Assembly (NCBI RefSeq): GCF_029784165.1
Contig: NC_073695.1
Coordinates: 213,371,896-213,435,895 of the forward strand
Direction of reading: 5' to 3'
DNA from: Wyeomyia smithii
Lineage: Eukaryota; Arthropoda; Insecta; Diptera; Culicidae
DNA: 64,000 nt
The number at the start of each line of letters is the position of its first letter. The first letter of the stretch is position 1. Under the pieces are notes generated by a model. It was not told where the DNA came from. It made no database searches and saw only the letters and a list, made by a program, of their open reading frames with translations. Made by a program: the position numbers and the translations under genes. Positions 46,173 to 57,898 of this stretch are shown piece by piece.

Positions 46173-46181
46173 GAGTTTAGC

Positions 46182-47962
46182 ATATCTTAAACGAAATTAT
46201 GCACTACTTATCCGAGAGCACACACTTTGCATTAAACTTCTTTCTTTTTTCCCGTTGCTGTTTTCTCTAAGCATAACCTCGATAACAACCAAGGTAGACT
46301 GCAGCAATTATGTGAATATGTCTATGTCGTTCACACCATCCTGTCTGGCAACGCTGCGACAAGCAACTGTCTGCTCTGATTCGTAATTCATAGTGAAGCC
46401 TCAATCGCACCGGGCGGTGTAGTGCAAACAGGCCGCGAGGACACCCATTATGTAAATATCAATTGAAGCATCACGCGAATAGCGAGGAGCACTTAAAGGA
46501 CAACACAAAATGCTTGGTGTTTTTTTTCTTCCCCGTTCCACTTGACTAAGAATCGGGTGGGACGAGGGTGTAGGGGCGCTTCAATCCTCGACGATGCATG
46601 CTTACCTATTCAAATCGGTCCTGTTATCCCTTGTCTTGCCTCTGCTCCTGCTGCTTAGTTGGTGGCTCGGAAATGGCACACGCGGGACGTTGGCAAAGCT
46701 GTTGACAGATCTGCCGGTGGCTGTCATAATGACGGATGCTGTTGATTCGGTTCGTTTACTCATCTCGCGCACGACACGGCAGTAGCACAGCTGGGAATGT
46801 GAACAAAAAAGCATAAAAAGCAGGGCGCAACTTGTTGCTGTCTTGGTGCATCCGATGTGTGTAGATAACATTCGTCCCACCTTTGGTAGGCGTATAAATC
46901 GATAACGAATCGGAGAAGCTGTGGCACAAGGAAACGCCATAAAACATTGTTTTAGATGACACTTGATTAGGCTCCCAAGGGTATAGTTATTCCGACACAT
47001 TACGCTGCTATTTCATTTAGACGTGTAATAAGTAACTCGCTTTTGCATTGTTTACCTCAATTCATTGCAAAACCGCCTAGGAACGGATAAAGGCGCGCCG
47101 AAATAGAGTGAATATTCATACGATACGATACAGCTACTGAAGGGGAAAAACCAAAACAAAAATTGATAAACATTCTTTTGCTCATACACACTCACTTGAC
47201 GGTCTTCTTCGATGGTTTCATTTTCGCCGAAGATGGTCACCGCTTACAAATGATATCCTTCTAACCCGAAACTTGTAAGAAATAGGCTGCCTTGGGTGGA
47301 AGGACTCAGTGGTTAAGCATATGCAAACACGGTGACTTGTTTGCTTCGGTTTATTTTTTTGTGCTTGTGGCGGTTGTCCTTTGCAGTGGCAGATATCGGA
47401 TGTGGTAGAAATAAGACAAATTGGAAGCCGTAATCTGGTCAGGAATCCGATTTTCCAAACACGCGACGGCAGGTTTCGGTGTCACGTGCTGTTTGAGGTT
47501 TGGTTTGGATTGTGGGGTTGTTCTGCATATTTTTATGCGATTGAATTTCGTTTCGTTTCTTATATCCTGCGCCTAGGTTTTTGTAGTACCTACTGGTTAG
47601 CGGTGTTGGATAATTGTACTTAGTTTACTTTTGTGGTCCCTGTGCGTCACCAGCGCTACGTAGCCATACATGCACACTATATTTCCTACCGCCGACACGT
47701 CAACGGAAGTGGCGGCCTCGTGCACTGATCTTCTAATTTACTAGAAGTACTTTTCAAACATATCTCTCCTTTAGTAAGGTCCGAACGAGCGGAAGTGAGT
47801 TATAACAGCTATATTCAGATCGGAACGTGTTTACTCTTGCAGATTTTTTACATTGAAAATGAATATTTCTATCGCCAACGAGAAAAAAACGAAAGATATT
47901 TTGTTCATTAATCGATTTCACTAAACCATCCTATCAACTATTTGTTCTGCTGATTTTGTACT
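46182..47962. other. No gene supported
   Basis: An open frame at 46594-46785 begins with a hydrophobic, signal-peptide-like stretch (LLSLVLPLLLLLSWWL), but has no conserved domain, no splice partner and no coding context, so I do not call it a gene. Confidence 0.35.
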
Positions 47963-49859
47963 TCAAGCTTTAGGGACATGATTTTGGGAGTTGTGCATGT
48001 TCGTTATAGATGTAATCGCGGAGTGAGTTTATTTTCTAAATTTTAAATTGTTTTTTCTTGGAAAAGTTCGCGGATGGTTGTGCGAGGCCGTGATCAAGAT
48101 TGGCCAGCTGGTTCCTGCTTTGAAATCATCACATTGTTTGGTGATTTTCGGTTATTTTACACCTAAAGAATTGTTAAACATATATACAGAAATGTGCTGA
48201 GTGCGAAAAGTGTGAAGTTCCACAAAAAAAAGTGAATTTAATTGTGAAAATTGAATATTATTGCGTTGCTTTTTAGATTCACCAAAGTGTTTATTTTTTC
48301 TTGTTTTTTTCTATCGCTGTCTTGGCGACGGTTTGAAAGTGTGGAGTGTGTGGTGTTATTACATACAATAAGGAGAGTGTTTTTCGAGCAGCTGCTCCAC
48401 ATAGTTTTAGTTTTTTGAAATGTTGTATGGATTAAACGAGTGTGTGAAGGCATACATGCATGTTGCCACTGTACTTCTATTTAAAGAAAAGTCCAAAAAC
48501 GATGAAAACAACTGGAAAATGCAGAGATGAAAGCTAAGTATACGTTTTGTCTTGTCTGTATTGTAAAGTGATATTTTGATGCTTGTTTCTAGTTTTACTT
48601 TATGTGAGAAAACAGATACAGAGAGATTTTGATTTCATCGTTGAAATTGTGTGCGCGGTATTTTTTTCCGCAGGGTTTCAGTAACAAGTTTTATTTTTGT
48701 CCACAAAGTGTTAGTGTGGTTTGTGGAGTTTGGAGTATGTGTTTCTCAGGAATCATATGCTTTGATTTTTTGATTGTTCTAGCTTTTGACCAGTTGTTTT
48801 ACATAATTTGTTATATTTATGACTAGTTCGGCACTTTGTCAATAAATTTAAAAATATATTCAGGCTTATATGTATATTTGCTTTTATTAAATTGTTGAGG
48901 CTTTGGATGCATGGAACATTGCCAATTTTCATATTTATTAGGCGTATTAGGCGTACATTGTTAGGAGATAATCGACGTAAACGCCGAGTTCCTGCGCGTA
49001 TGTGTCGGCCGGGGGGATTAAAGCGGTTGTTCGTAACGCTTCGGTGTAAACGCGTATTCAGCCCGGGCGAGTTTTGCTGATATATGGACTTCCGGCGTGT
49101 GGTGATTTCGCGAAGTGAACCCAGATATTCCATCATATCTTTCTCATCTTCATCAACGTTAAGTCGGAGACTGCTCGCGCGTTGCATCTAAATTATTACA
49201 TCGGAAATCGAAGTAGATTTCGTTCAGTCGATAAATATCATTTCAACCTCCGCGTCGGTACCTTCCATGAGGTCGTATTATCTACAGATGGATCAACAAC
49301 GCGCAATAGTTTAAGGTATAAAGAGCATCACCTTACGAGGAGATATACGGTAATTTGAGGTTATCTCGGTTTAGTCAAAAATCCTGTATCCTCGCGTACG
49401 TTTTATTGTTGCGGTGTTACATTGTCAAACTAAATAAGTTCGAATCACATTATGAATATCGTGGCGGATGTAATAAACTTGTAGACGCGGCACTTGTTCC
49501 GAAGAACCCGACATTAGCGCATCGTTTACCAAAACGAACCCTGCTGTATACCTTCCCCTTTATCCAACATCCCAGTGATTTCTCGTGGAAGTGCAGAGGT
49601 GTTCTCGGCTTCCAATAAAGCGAGTATCACGTCAACATATTCCTATACAAACTTCTTCTTTGACCTGCATTCGGATGCGGCCGGCGCTGGTATTGCCTAA
49701 TATAAAGATTTAGGTCACCTGTTTTTACACATTGAGGATGCATGTTGGTCCCAAACATCATCTGTTGGTTCTTTGTGTAATTACAGCTGATCTGGCAATA
49801 ACGGAGTAGCACCCGCGGGCGGTCAATCATGCTCTCAAGCTTTAGGGACATGATTTTGG
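47963..49859 (-). other. Direct-repeat-bounded segment with degraded minus-strand reading frames of unknown origin
   Basis: A 25-bp direct repeat (core CAAGCTTTAGGGACATGAT) lies at 47963-47987 and 49835-49859. Between the copies, the stretch about 48940-49850 is richer in CG than its neighbours. It reads on the minus strand as a series of coding-looking pieces in different frames: 49627-49851, then about 49510-49630 in another frame, then 48753-49187. Stops and shifts separate them. Predicted pieces have mixed, protein-like composition (for example TGDLNLYIRQYQRRPHPN) and a basic C-terminal part. I do not recognise the family. A decayed insertion such as an old endogenous viral fragment or an unusual transposon is possible; neither is shown. 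Confidence 0.4.
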
Positions 49860-52171
49860 ATTTCCAGCTTCAGAAGCATCATATTTTTCATTGTTCAAAA
49901 AAGTGTATCTTCGAGGTGCACCCGGAAAAAGTCTAGCTTCAAGGTGCACCCGGATTCATTAGTTCAAAAGTTCTCTGAAATATGTGTGATATATTTGGGA
50001 ATCAATAATCTCTTTCTATTTTCTTAACAACTACTTTGAACAATAATTGAAGAACGGTTTTGTACTTTTCTCATGTGTCTAAATATAACTAATCTCATAT
50101 TATAAAATTTGTCGAGATTCTAGTGAATAATTCAATGAGACTGATTTGGTATGTTCTAAATTTAAGGTTAATTGTTGCCATATCTTCTGGAATGACACAC
50201 AAATGTGGTATCTTTCATGCACAAGCACAAACAAAGCCATAATTTTCGAGTCTTTAATTCCCCAACACGATGAAAAATATATATGGGTCATCAAAATGCT
50301 GCGTAAATCGGTGCCCCTAGCAACGGGTTGAGCGGCTACTTTTCCATCACCGAACGAGAAAACAAAACAACAAATCTGCAAAATCAAGACAGACGGCAAA
50401 ACAAACAAATAAAACAACCAACCTGCCATTTTTAAAATCCATGCACCGAGAACAACCAAGAACCGGATCAATGACTCTGTCCGCCACTACGACCAGTGCA
50501 CCGTGCGGACGGCCAGGCTCGACATCGCAGGCACCGGTTTTCCACTCGTCATGTGAACGAGCCACATAACCCACCATTATGCTGCTACCGCCTTCTTTCC
50601 CTCATGCTACGGTCATAGTGCTCACTATTGAGCAGCCATTGCGTGTTATCTCCGAAGCCACCCCTCGCATGGATTAAATAGGTCTTTCATCTTTGGCAAC
50701 TTTTCGCCGAGGCATCGACTCTTGTGGCTACGTTACTTTAATCTGAAAATCACCCATCAAACGCTTCCACAAGCGTCAACGGCGCATCAACGAAGCGTCA
50801 ACGTACGAGGCAAGCTCTGCCAGTTGCTTGCTCATGTGAAACTTTACTCTTACATAAAATTATCTGTGAAGTGAAAGCGGCTGGTGTTATGGCCATCAGA
50901 TAGTAGCATTCTACTAGCATGCTACTATATCGTAAACAATGCTTCCGAACGATATTAGCCTGCAACAATTAATATTATAATTTTCTTTATAAACAAAACG
51001 AAACCCGCATAAATCTACTGCTCTATAGATGGCATTAAAACGACAATCATCCCACTGCCAAGCGAAACCGCTTAGCTGCAAAAAATATAAGATCAAGTCA
51101 ATCAACGAAAGGCCGAAGCAACAGACGTCGATAATAATAACGCCAAAAAACAACTTGAAGGACCGGCTGGTCAGCGAAACCGCAGCAAACAAAGACGATA
51201 TTGTATCAGACAATAATCACACGTACACATGTATAACTATATATTCACCCGCACCGGCGAGACGAGAACTGCGCGGTGAATGTGGTCCAAAGCCGGACCA
51301 ATTTCGGAAAGCACCATTAAAACATCTGATCTGCGCCGAACCTCCCCATGTTTGTACATACTTATATGTAGGTTAGCCGCCGTTACTGTTCAGGACCTGG
51401 GTTCACAAATCAATGGTTGGAAGCTTTGGCTCTTCTTGTTTCGCTCTCTCTTTCAATCGAGCTGGCTTCGGGTCTGAGGGTCAGTGAGCCATCCTACCAA
51501 ACAAAAGTTCTACCCGTCCGTACTACAAGCACACAAAAAGAGGCAAAAGGATTGCCTGGTTTCGGTTCGCTTTATTCTGGTGGCTCGAATTGATGTTTTG
51601 ATGAAAATTGCACGAAGGAAAAACAAGTTTGGCAGCTCCCTTTCACCAGACGTGAACGCCGTGGGTGAAACGCAACGAAGGCACAGGCGGGGCGGTACGC
51701 CGCCGAACTGGTCCAGCGAGTTTGCCCCGTTTTAGCAGCATGGGATACGAAAATTTTTCCGCTCAGCTTATATTTCGTACGTTTGGAGAATTTATTTTAT
51801 TACTGGGTGCTGCTCTGAGGAAAACCAACCGAAAGTTGTCTTTACCCGGTTACACAAGACAGTAGACACGAAGGTAGTTTGTAGCGGGTTTGCAAAAGAA
51901 AGTAATCGAAAAAGAAAGTAAACTTAAAATCACAGAGAATCCACGATGTGTCTAATCAAGAAATCCGTTTATTCCGTATTCAAATCATTTTTTATCATTC
52001 AGTTGCTCTATTTTTGCTTGTAATTTTTCAGATAACAGCTCGTGTACGTTTTTTATTAATTTGGGACACTTTACATCTAAGATGAATTCGTGTCACGATG
52101 AATTAAATCTTGTTGAAGTACATTGAAAATGAACTCCGAAAAAGTGCATACTTAAATTATTACTCCAAAAC
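49860..52171. other. No gene supported
   Basis: A short tandem repeat of CTTCRAGGTGCACCCGGA lies at about 49901-49952. Small open frames at 50441-50569 and 51029-51376 have some coding-like composition but no splice or homology support that I can see. Confidence 0.35.
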
Positions 52172-52175
52172 TATA

Positions 52176-53152
52176 CTGCCCATAAAAGCATAAGAGTCCC
52201 ATATGACTTTTTGGCAAATTTTAGTTTATGCTGTCAATGTATCTAATTTTGTTCAAATTTTCGTATGCCTTGATGAAATTTGAAAGTTTGTTCTGAAAAA
52301 TACTGAAAAAATACCAAACCTTGTCTGTCCCATATTAAAAATAAAGGCATACGAGTCCCATCCTTAGTATATATTCGATTGTACTTAAAAAACATTTCAC
52401 ATTTGTTATCAATTAAAAGAAAAGTGTTCACATAAAAACATCCTTGACTTAAATAAATTAAAACACAGTTCATGTTTGCAAAAATGCACTTGAGATATCA
52501 AACCTCATTAAAACTAATGTGTGTTTTCGAATAAAATCGAAAGTTATAGTGAAGTTTTTTCAACTGTTTCCAGAAATCCTTCTTAGCATCTGGGATGAGT
52601 GGAATTCAAGTGTTTAGGATTGTGGCCTTACGGTCTGTCTCGATTCCTCGTGAACTCTAGAAAAAAATCATTGTAGACTCTTTGTCGAACGAACTTTCGT
52701 CTATCAGTTTAAGTTGCTTTTTGGTGAAAAACATTCGTGAAAAACATGGTTCATGTTGCAATCCATTGAAACTGAATCGCTGTATTGCAATTCGTATGAT
52801 CTTAAAATGTTGGACTGAAATAAACTTTTCACATGACAGATTCAATAAGGAATGATAATAAATGCCTTGACCGTCTTAGAATGCGTGGAGACTGATATGC
52901 GCTTATTCTTTATACATAGAGAAAAAATAAAGGCAAACGAGTCCCATCATTTATTTCCAAGCCTGGAATTCATGCAAAAGTTCTTAGAAATCATGAAAAT
53001 ATATAATGTTCCACCTCGTGAACATACAGATGAATAAAACATACTTTTAGTTAAGTCATAGTTATTTGCCTTCAATTCGAGGTTGGAAGTTCATTTGCAA
53101 TTTTCTCAACTGTGAGAATTTCCATATGGGACTCTTATGCTTTTCTGGGCAG
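52176..53152. mobile_element. CTGCC-ended DNA transposon, copy 1, TSD TATA
   Basis: 977 bp. The left end CTGCCCATAAAAGCATAAGA and its inverted right end form TIRs of about 30 bp. TATA flanks at 52172-52175 and 53153-53156. Variants of the TIR core (ATAAAGGCATACGAGTCCCA) recur inside as direct repeats near 52341 and 52927. No transposase. Confidence 0.8.
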
Positions 53153-53156
53153 TATA

Positions 53157-53914
53157 CTGCCCATAAAAGCATAAGAGTTCCAGATGAGTTTTAGGCAAAT
53201 TTTAGTTTATACTGTCAATGTATCTAATTTTATGCAAATTTTCGTATGCCTTAATAAAATTTTAAAGTTTGTTCTGAAAAATACTGGAAAAATACCAAAC
53301 CTTTTCTGTCCCATATTGAAAATAAAGGCATACGAGTCCCATCCTAAGTATATCCTTCTAAGCATCTGGAATGAGTGAAATTAAAGTGTTCAGTAGTGTG
53401 GCCTTACGGTCTGCATCGATTTCTCATGCACTGTTTGATGATGATGATGATTGTAGACTCGATGTCATCTATCAGCTTTAGCTGCCTTTTGGTAAGTAAT
53501 ATGCACCGGTCCATGTTGCAATCTGTTGAAACCAAACCATTATATTACAGTTCATGTGGCCATTTAAAAAAATTGGATTGAATAAACTGTTCACATGACA
53601 TACACAATAAGGAATGATAATAAATGCCTTGGTCGTCTTAGAATGCGTGGAGACTGATATGCTTTTATTTTTTGTATATAGAGAGAAAATAAAGGTAAAC
53701 GAGTCCCATCTTTTATTTCCAAGCCTGGAATTTTTGCAAAAGTTTTTAGAACTCATGTAAATATATAACTTTCCACCTCATAAACATATAGTTGAATAAA
53801 ACATACTTTTTGTCAAATCATAGTTGTTTGCATCAAATTCAAGACTAGAACTTCAATTGCAATTTTCTCAATTGTGAGCATTTCCATATGGGACTCTTAT
53901 GCTTTTATGGGCAG
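53157..53914. mobile_element. CTGCC-ended DNA transposon, copy 2, TSD TATA, internally deleted
   Basis: 758 bp, same orientation as copy 1 and joined to it through a single shared TATA (53153-53156). TATA also follows its right end (53915-53918). It lacks about 215 bp that copy 1 has around 52375-52590 and differs at many scattered positions, so the pair is not recent. Confidence 0.8.
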
Positions 53915-53918
53915 TATA

Positions 53919-54550
53919 TTACAAAATTTAAAAAAAATGAAAAAATACACAAACGCGCTAGTTATTAGTTGTAATACTATGTATGTTAACTGAGAAAAAA
54001 TAAAACAAAAATTTTTGATAAATCAGGGAAATTGATTTTCTATTTCGGGGAAGGCCAAGCAAATCATGGAATTAAATTTTAGAAAATTTTTCGCTATCAT
54101 GTAACAATTGATATGTCACCATTTAAGCTATCTTCTAACTAATTGTTACTAAAGATTCCTTACTGTTGGGCTCTGAATTTTGAAAAATGAAAAATCTCTG
54201 AAAAAGTAAGAGATTTTTTTTTGTAATATGTTAGGTAGTAACGTTTTTTTACAAACAAATGGAACGAAAGGAGTCTAAAATTTTCGTTTTAAGAATTACG
54301 CAACTAATAGTTGCCGCCTAATTCGTGGCAAAATCTCAACCCAAGCTCGATTACTAACAACTTGAAATGAGCTTGTGATTGGGATAGAAGTAAACCACCG
54401 GCAGTAATTCATGTGGAGGAACCCTATTCACATGCGCTCTCGTTACATAAGAACTAGTAACAGTTTAACTGAAACCAGCCGTCAAACGATACGTATAGAA
54501 AGAGTTATAAAATTTTGATTGAAGCTAATTTTTACAAAACATTGACGAAG
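53919..54550. other. No gene seen; weak repeat similarity
   Basis: ATCAGGGAAATTGATTTTC and nearby sequence at about 54024-54100 resemble the TCAGGGAAT arms of the hAT-like MITE at 23806-25100, a probable decayed copy. Confidence 0.3.
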
Positions 54551-54554
54551 TATT

Positions 54555-54631
54555 CCGCCGTTCAAAGCATGGTAGTCCAAGCGTGCATAAGATTTATGTA
54601 GAACATGGGACTACTATGAATTGAACGGCAG
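54555..54631. mobile_element. 77-bp MITE with CTGCC-type ends, TSD TATT
   Basis: Left CCGCCGTTCAAAGCATGGTA and right (complement CTGCCGTTCAATTCATAGTA) are inverted repeats of about 28 bp, leaving almost no interior. TATT flanks both ends (54551-54554 and 54632-54635). The first T of CTGCC is changed to C on the left. Confidence 0.7.
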
Positions 54632-54635
54632 TATT

Positions 54636-55400
54636 GCTTTTGATGAAAACAAAATACAACCGAAATCAAAGAATTGCTTGTTTAACATTATTCGGGTTCT
54701 GCAGAAAAACAAATTCGTGAATGTTTCACTGTACCAAGCGAGTGGAATAACGGTGTATTAGGTTGGAAAGCACGGTGCTTCCACAGACCATTATTATGAA
54801 AAAATGCACCAAAAAATCTGAATACACCATTCCATTTGTTATGGCGTCCTGAAACTTTTGTCAAAATTTTCAACTCGTCGTACGGTACATTTTTGAGTAA
54901 GGCCTTTTTGAAGGTCTTAAAATACCAAAAATGATATTAAAACGACGATATACACTTTGTGAAATAACTTCCAAAATATTTTCTGCATAACTATCCCAAG
55001 TATTATATTTCATAACATGTACATTCATTTAAAAAACTCACAGTGTACAATGGTCTGAACTCGAAAAATCGTAATCGTTTTAGATTTGACTGTGAAAATT
55101 GATTTTATGTACTCAATATCTTCAGCAAGTTTGTTTCATAGAACAAAGCCTTACTTTTGACGTTTTCGATTTTTCGATCAGTTAGCTAAAAAAACTTTTT
55201 CTAATTTTCACTACACCAAATCGCTTCCTCCAGCAAAGTTGTGTAAAAATATAAAAGAAAAAAAAATTGCTCAATACTGCGATCTCCTATCTGTACATTG
55301 GACACAATAAAATAGAGTTTTTCTTGGAACACCGCTCCGCAAAATCGAATTTGAACCTATTTTTGAAAGCGAAATCCAAACCAAAGATGAGCTGGACACC
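54636..55400. other. No gene seen
   Basis: AT-rich sequence; may include the unrecognised 5' part of the LINE relic that follows. Confidence 0.3.
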
Positions 55401-57530
55401 TGCTCTAATTCAATCACAAGCAAAATATTTTAATGCATAATACGAAAGTTATCCTATCAAGACGCGAGTGACAAATAAAGACTCACCGTGGTGGAATAAG
55501 ACTTAGAAATTCCTCTAGAAAACTGTTCAATTAAGCTAAACTAACCGGTAATTGGAAACTGCTTAGTAACAAGGATATAAGAAAACCTAGAAGAAAGAGT
55601 TGGAAGTTAATGTGTGAACGTATACTAATGTGTGAAAACACATGCACTGCTCCAGGTTGCAAAATGCCCTGTCTAATGAACATTCTAACGGTTTACGTGG
55701 ATTGAGAGAGACTAACGGTACTTACACCACAGATTCGCAGGAAACACTGAAAATTATTATGGATAATCATTTCCCAGGATCATATTCAAATACTGATGAG
55801 ATACTGGATCGTCCTGGAGAATAGCTAAGCTCAAATGCGACTTGGATTGAATCGCAGAAACTTGCCTATTGTATATTTAGTAGATCGTAGGTTGAGTGAG
55901 CACAAGACTCTTTCCAGCCATACAAATCTCCGGGAATGGATGGAATACAGCCATTTTTGCTCCAGAAGAGCAAGCAACTGTTTATTCCAATCTTTACGGA
56001 AATGTGAAAGGCGAGTCTTATACTAAATTACATTTCTCTAAGTTGGAGAAAAACTAAAGTTATTTTCATACCAAAAGCCGGAAAACGGGATAGGACACTC
56101 CTGAAAGGCTTCAGATCAATTAGTTTAACTTTCATCTTTTTGAAAATTATGGAAAAACTAATCGATCATCAAGAAAAAAAAGTAAATGGCATAAACCAAT
56201 TTATCGGCTCAAATAAAGATTTCATACAGTTTTATAATTTCTATGCGTTTTTTTAAAGAAAAACCAAATTCTTAAAAAATCACCCTTTAGAATGCAAACT
56301 GCACTAAATCTTGCAACTCAATGTTGTAGGCGAGAGGGGTGAAAGTGAATCCCTTCAAAACAACTATTGATCCTTTTACTCGAGAAAGGAAATACATTAT
56401 TCCTAAACTGCGGCTGGAAGGCACCGATATAAAGCTTTTCACTAAAGCCAAATATTTGGGAATCATACTAGACCAGAAACTTAGCTGGATCACTCAAATT
56501 GAACAAGCAATCACCAAGGCAAGCTAGGGTCTCAAAACCAGCAGCTAGGCAAAATCCAAAGATTGGCCTGTGCATCGATTTGTGGAGCAATGAGAAGCAC
56601 TCCATCAAAAGCCTTAGATGCAATACTTCACCTTATTCCACTTCATCAGGTGGTTCAATCAAAAGCGAAAAAAAGTGCTCTAAGGCTAAAACGTCGGTCT
56701 AATCCAAAAGAAGGAGATCTAACAGGACACCTGAGGATACTGGAAGAGTTCCAAATAAATAATCTAATAAAAAGTAATGAAGATCGGGTGGAAATGAGAC
56801 CAAGCTTCGAAATTCCCTACAGAATATTAGAGATAGAAGAAGAGAGGTGGCGACAAGGTGGACCCACAGTTCGGGACGGCACACTCTGCTTCTAGACAAA
56901 CGGTTCTAACATGAATGGTTCCGTGGGTGCAGGATTCACAGGGCGAGAAATTAATAAATATTTTCCCATGGGACATTGGCCAACAGTATTCCGGGCGATA
57001 ATAGAATGCGCGAATACGTGTCTGAAAAAAAATTACCGACACGCAAATATTTACATTCTATGTGATCAGGCAGCATTTGAAGCCCCGAATTCTCCTTTTT
57101 GCCACTCTAAACTAGTGTGGAAATGCATTTTGTCACTTCGACAGTTGGCTATGAAAAACCAGGTTAACTTATACTGGGTTCCTGATCACTGGTTTCTGGT
57201 TCCTGGTGGAATCGAAGAAAATGAGAAGGCGGACTTACTAGCTAGACACGGGTCGTTCTCTAAATTTGTTGGCCCAGAACCTTTCCGTCGAGGTCCCCCG
57301 AGCGCTCTAAAAGCTGAACTCGGTGAATGGGAGAAAGCGACCATCAAAGTAAACTGGGATGTCATAAATGGATTACAACAATCGAAAAGATTCATAGAAC
57401 CAAGCCGCGAGAAGAGCCTCGTGCTTCTTAGGCCAAACAAGAAAGACCTGAGGACATTCACATACGAAGTGCGTTGTCTAACTGGCATGAATGTGCAATG
57501 TAGCAAGGACATCAACTCTTAAAATAGTGA
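55401..57530 (+). pseudogene. Relic LINE with reverse transcriptase and RNase H (I/LOA-type)
   Basis: Fragments follow the usual order: a PWWN-type linker at about 55485, LQNALSNE and YTTDSQETLKIIMDNHFPGS (55660-55790), a reverse transcriptase part including LEGTDIKLFTKAKYLGIILD (about 56420-56480) and KLSW, then RNase H (56890-57260) with VPGGIEENEKADLLARHGS. The usual TDGS of RNase H reads TNGS, so the first catalytic Asp is lost, and a TAG precedes it. Many stops and frameshifts. An RNase H domain after the reverse transcriptase points to the I/LOA group rather than RTE; the exact clade is inferred. Confidence 0.75.
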
Positions 57531-57766
57531 TGAACCTGCTCATACGCACTTACATTAAGTTGGAGCATATCACAATAGACTAAATAATGGTCGCAGTGGT
57601 TTAGTCTCCAACAAGGTAAAAAATGTTAAGAGAATATTTTAAAAGTCATTCAATGAAAAAATGTTTGGAAAACGTGCTTTACAATTTGTATTTCGTTCGT
57701 TTCGTCTGTGGGAGCACAGTGAAAGGTTATGGCCTCTGTATTCTGAGATGTGCACGGAATAATGGA
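57531..57766. other. Probable LINE 3' tail and flank
   Basis: No gene; presumed 3' end of the relic LINE followed by unique-looking sequence. Confidence 0.3.
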
Positions 57767-57898
57767 CGCTCCTAGCTGGTCTCGAGGTCGATGCTGGCCT
57801 AACAAAACAGTTGTCGTATGGTCGAGTCCCGGCTCGGGAGAGACTGTTAGTGTCAGTAGGACCGTAGCGCTAGCCCCGCAATTGTCCTGTACACTTGC
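57767..57898 (+). repeat. tRNA-derived SINE, family A, 3'-truncated, plus orientation
   Basis: CTAGCTGGTCTCGAGGTCGA through GATGCTGGCCTAACAAAACAG, a box B GGTCGAGTCCCG, and GCGCTAGCCCCGCAATTGTC match the family. The last 75 or so bases of the unit are absent. Confidence 0.75.

Noticed and set aside
46594..46785. Hydrophobic 63-codon frame resembling a signal peptide
   Set aside because: No conserved continuation, no splice signals of note and no coding composition around it.
50441..50569. 42-codon Ser/Thr-rich frame
   Set aside because: Coding-like composition only; no homology or splice context.
51029..51376. 115-codon plus-strand frame
   Set aside because: No recognisable domain; composition follows local base content.
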